Assembly (NCBI GenBank): GCA_001871015.1
Contig: MNUO01000014.1
Coordinates: forward strand, 1-5,653
Direction of reading: 5' to 3'
DNA: 5,653 nucleotides
Source of the DNA: Candidatus Desantisbacteria bacterium CG1_02_38_46
GTDB taxonomy: Bacteria > Desantisbacteria > UBA1551 > UBA1559
Shown: piece by piece, positions 4,798 through 5,653 of the stretch
Layout of the letters: each line of letters opens with the position of its first letter
Position numbering within the stretch: the first letter of the stretch is position 1
The notes under the pieces: model-generated
The model's database searches: none
The model's input: the letters and a program-made list of their open reading frames with translations, nothing else
What the model was told of the DNA's origin: nothing
Made by a program: the position numbers and the translations under genes

Positions 4798-5653
4798 TCA
4801 GAAAGGTGTCAGGTCGCCCGTGGCGACTCCTTTTACTCCGATGTTAGGATTTAACAGAAGCGCCCTTTTGAAATAATCAATTGCTTTCTCTGGCATCTTT
4901 CTGAGATTGTAAACGAACCCCAAATTTAATAAATTGTCTTCGCTATAAGGATAAAGTTTTTCCACGAGTTGAAATTGTTTGAATGCCTCCTCAACATTGT
5001 TATTGTTCAGACACACATAGCCCCAGGTAAAATGAATCTCGGGGTCAAAAGGAGAAAGCCTGATTGCCCTTAAATAATTTTCCATCGCTGCCTCATCCAT
5101 TCCCTGATTACCATATATTATCGCCTGCTTATAATGAAATGTACCAAAAAACGAACGTAAAATCAAAACAATGAGAATAACTGAAATAGTCCATGCACCA
5201 ATAATTAATTCCCAGGGACGCTGTTTGCCTGGTTTATGTTTTATCTTTACATTTTCACTCACACCAGCACCTTCACCCACAACAACCAGCATTCCCAGGA
5301 ATAACCAGAACAAGGTAGCGTGGGAAGTCAGGTGAAACGGAAAGGCAAATATGCTATCCAGAAATATAGCAGATATTGCTGCCAATAGTCCGATAATAAT
5401 ACCCTTCTGTTTTGGCTTTTTAAGATAAGATAAGTATTTTAAACCAAAGTAAAATATACAAATAGCCAGCCATAAAAACGCTGCAGTTCCAATTATACCG
5501 GTTTCTGCAAGGGTTTGCAGATATTCGTTATGAACACGGGATTCCTGGGATGAAAAAAACGGAATGCCTGGGGAGAATGTGCGCAAATTAGCCTGATAGA
5601 TGGGATAATGCAATTTGAAAACACCTGGGCCCACACCGAGAACAGGATGGTCT
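4798..5653 (-). CDS. O-antigen ligase/polymerase (WzyC) family protein with C-terminal TPR repeats (partial)
   Basis: The reading frame is open at the window edge, so the N-terminal part with further membrane helices is missing; 284 residues are visible. They begin DHPVLGVGPGVF and carry the WzyC signature HNEYLQTLAETGIIG (41-55), the periplasmic loop typical of O-antigen ligases and polymerases. Four hydrophobic segments follow, about 54-73, 85-104, 111-126 and 148-166. A soluble tail then holds three TPR units (about 172-201, 203-236, 237-270), including the ALLLNPN type repeat end. In known relatives the membrane part joins or polymerises lipid-linked glycans, and TPRs mediate protein contacts. 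The last residues, VATGDLTPF, are encoded by a palindrome rather than TPR sequence. nadC starts 13 nt later on the same strand. The family is clear; the exact reaction (ligase, polymerase or glycosylating ligase) is not. Confidence 0.87.
   Translation of the reverse strand, partial: DHPVLGVGPGVFKLHYPIYQANLRTFSPGIPFFSSQESRVHNEYLQTLAETGIIGTAAFLWLAICIFYFGLKYLSYLKKPKQKGIIIGLLAAISAIFLDSIFAFPFHLTSHATLFWLFLGMLVVVGEGAGVSENVKIKHKPGKQRPWELIIGAWTISVILIVLILRSFFGTFHYKQAIIYGNQGMDEAAMENYLRAIRLSPFDPEIHFTWGYVCLNNNNVEEAFKQFQLVEKLYPYSEDNLLNLGFVYNLRKMPEKAIDYFKRALLLNPNIGVKGVATGDLTPF
4813..4827. repeat. Palindrome inside the 3' end of the Wzy-TPR coding sequence
   Basis: A perfect inverted repeat, GTCGCC/GGCGAC with a 3-nt loop (CGT on the plus strand), lies within the last codons of the Wzy-TPR gene and encodes VATGD. 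It is more GC-rich than the surrounding coding DNA and has the same size and form as the palindromes at 1851-1889. No T-run follows on the coding strand, and the nadC start is near, so it is unlikely to be a terminator. It may be a dispersed repeat that has been absorbed into the reading frame. Confidence 0.6.

Noticed and set aside
5632-5634. GTG at 5634 as the start of the Wzy-TPR gene
   Set aside because: The frame stays open to the window edge and the upstream codons DHPVLG match the conserved sequence before GxGPGVF, so the gene is truncated by the window.

Overview
This window comes from a moderately AT-rich bacterial genome, and every supported gene lies on the minus strand. Shine-Dalgarno sites (GAGGAG or AGGAGA type), a consensus sigma-70-type promoter, a bacterial-type seryl-tRNA synthetase and a class II tRNA-Ser all point to Bacteria. 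Dispersed palindromic repeats, a WzyC-TPR membrane protein and orphan uroporphyrinogen-decarboxylase-like and SagB-like genes are a mix I associate with uncultivated anaerobic lineages, but I cannot name the phylum from this sequence.

In transcription order (high to low coordinates) the layout is as follows. (1) 5653-4798: the C-terminal part of an O-antigen ligase/polymerase (WzyC) protein ending in three TPR repeats, entering from outside the window. (2) 4784-3909: nadC, 13 nt downstream and probably co-transcribed. (3) A textbook promoter at 3900-3872 starts a second unit: a membrane-anchored SagB/nitroreductase-type flavoprotein (3851-3156), then a URO-D/MtaA-family protein (3116-1974). 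(4) 1973-1830: a 143-nt non-coding patch made largely of short perfect palindromes, including a 24-bp sequence repeated in tandem. (5) serS (1829-558), a small unassigned protein (538-305), tRNA-Ser(GCU) and tRNA-Arg(ACG), all tightly spaced. (6) 79-1: the N-terminus of an unidentified membrane protein leaving the window.

Two functional themes can be read. The serS to tRNA-Ser to tRNA-Arg block is a translation module in which the synthetase sits upstream of its own substrate tRNA. nadC supplies NAD biosynthesis, while the upstream Wzy-like gene belongs to surface polysaccharide work, so that pairing looks positional rather than functional. The flavoprotein and URO-D-like genes probably share a transcript, but their substrates cannot be deduced.

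I do not see a clearly new multi-gene system. The most notable non-coding signals are the palindrome cluster in front of serS and a related-looking palindrome that forms part of the C-terminal coding sequence of the Wzy-TPR gene. There is no stretch above 300 bases without a gene.
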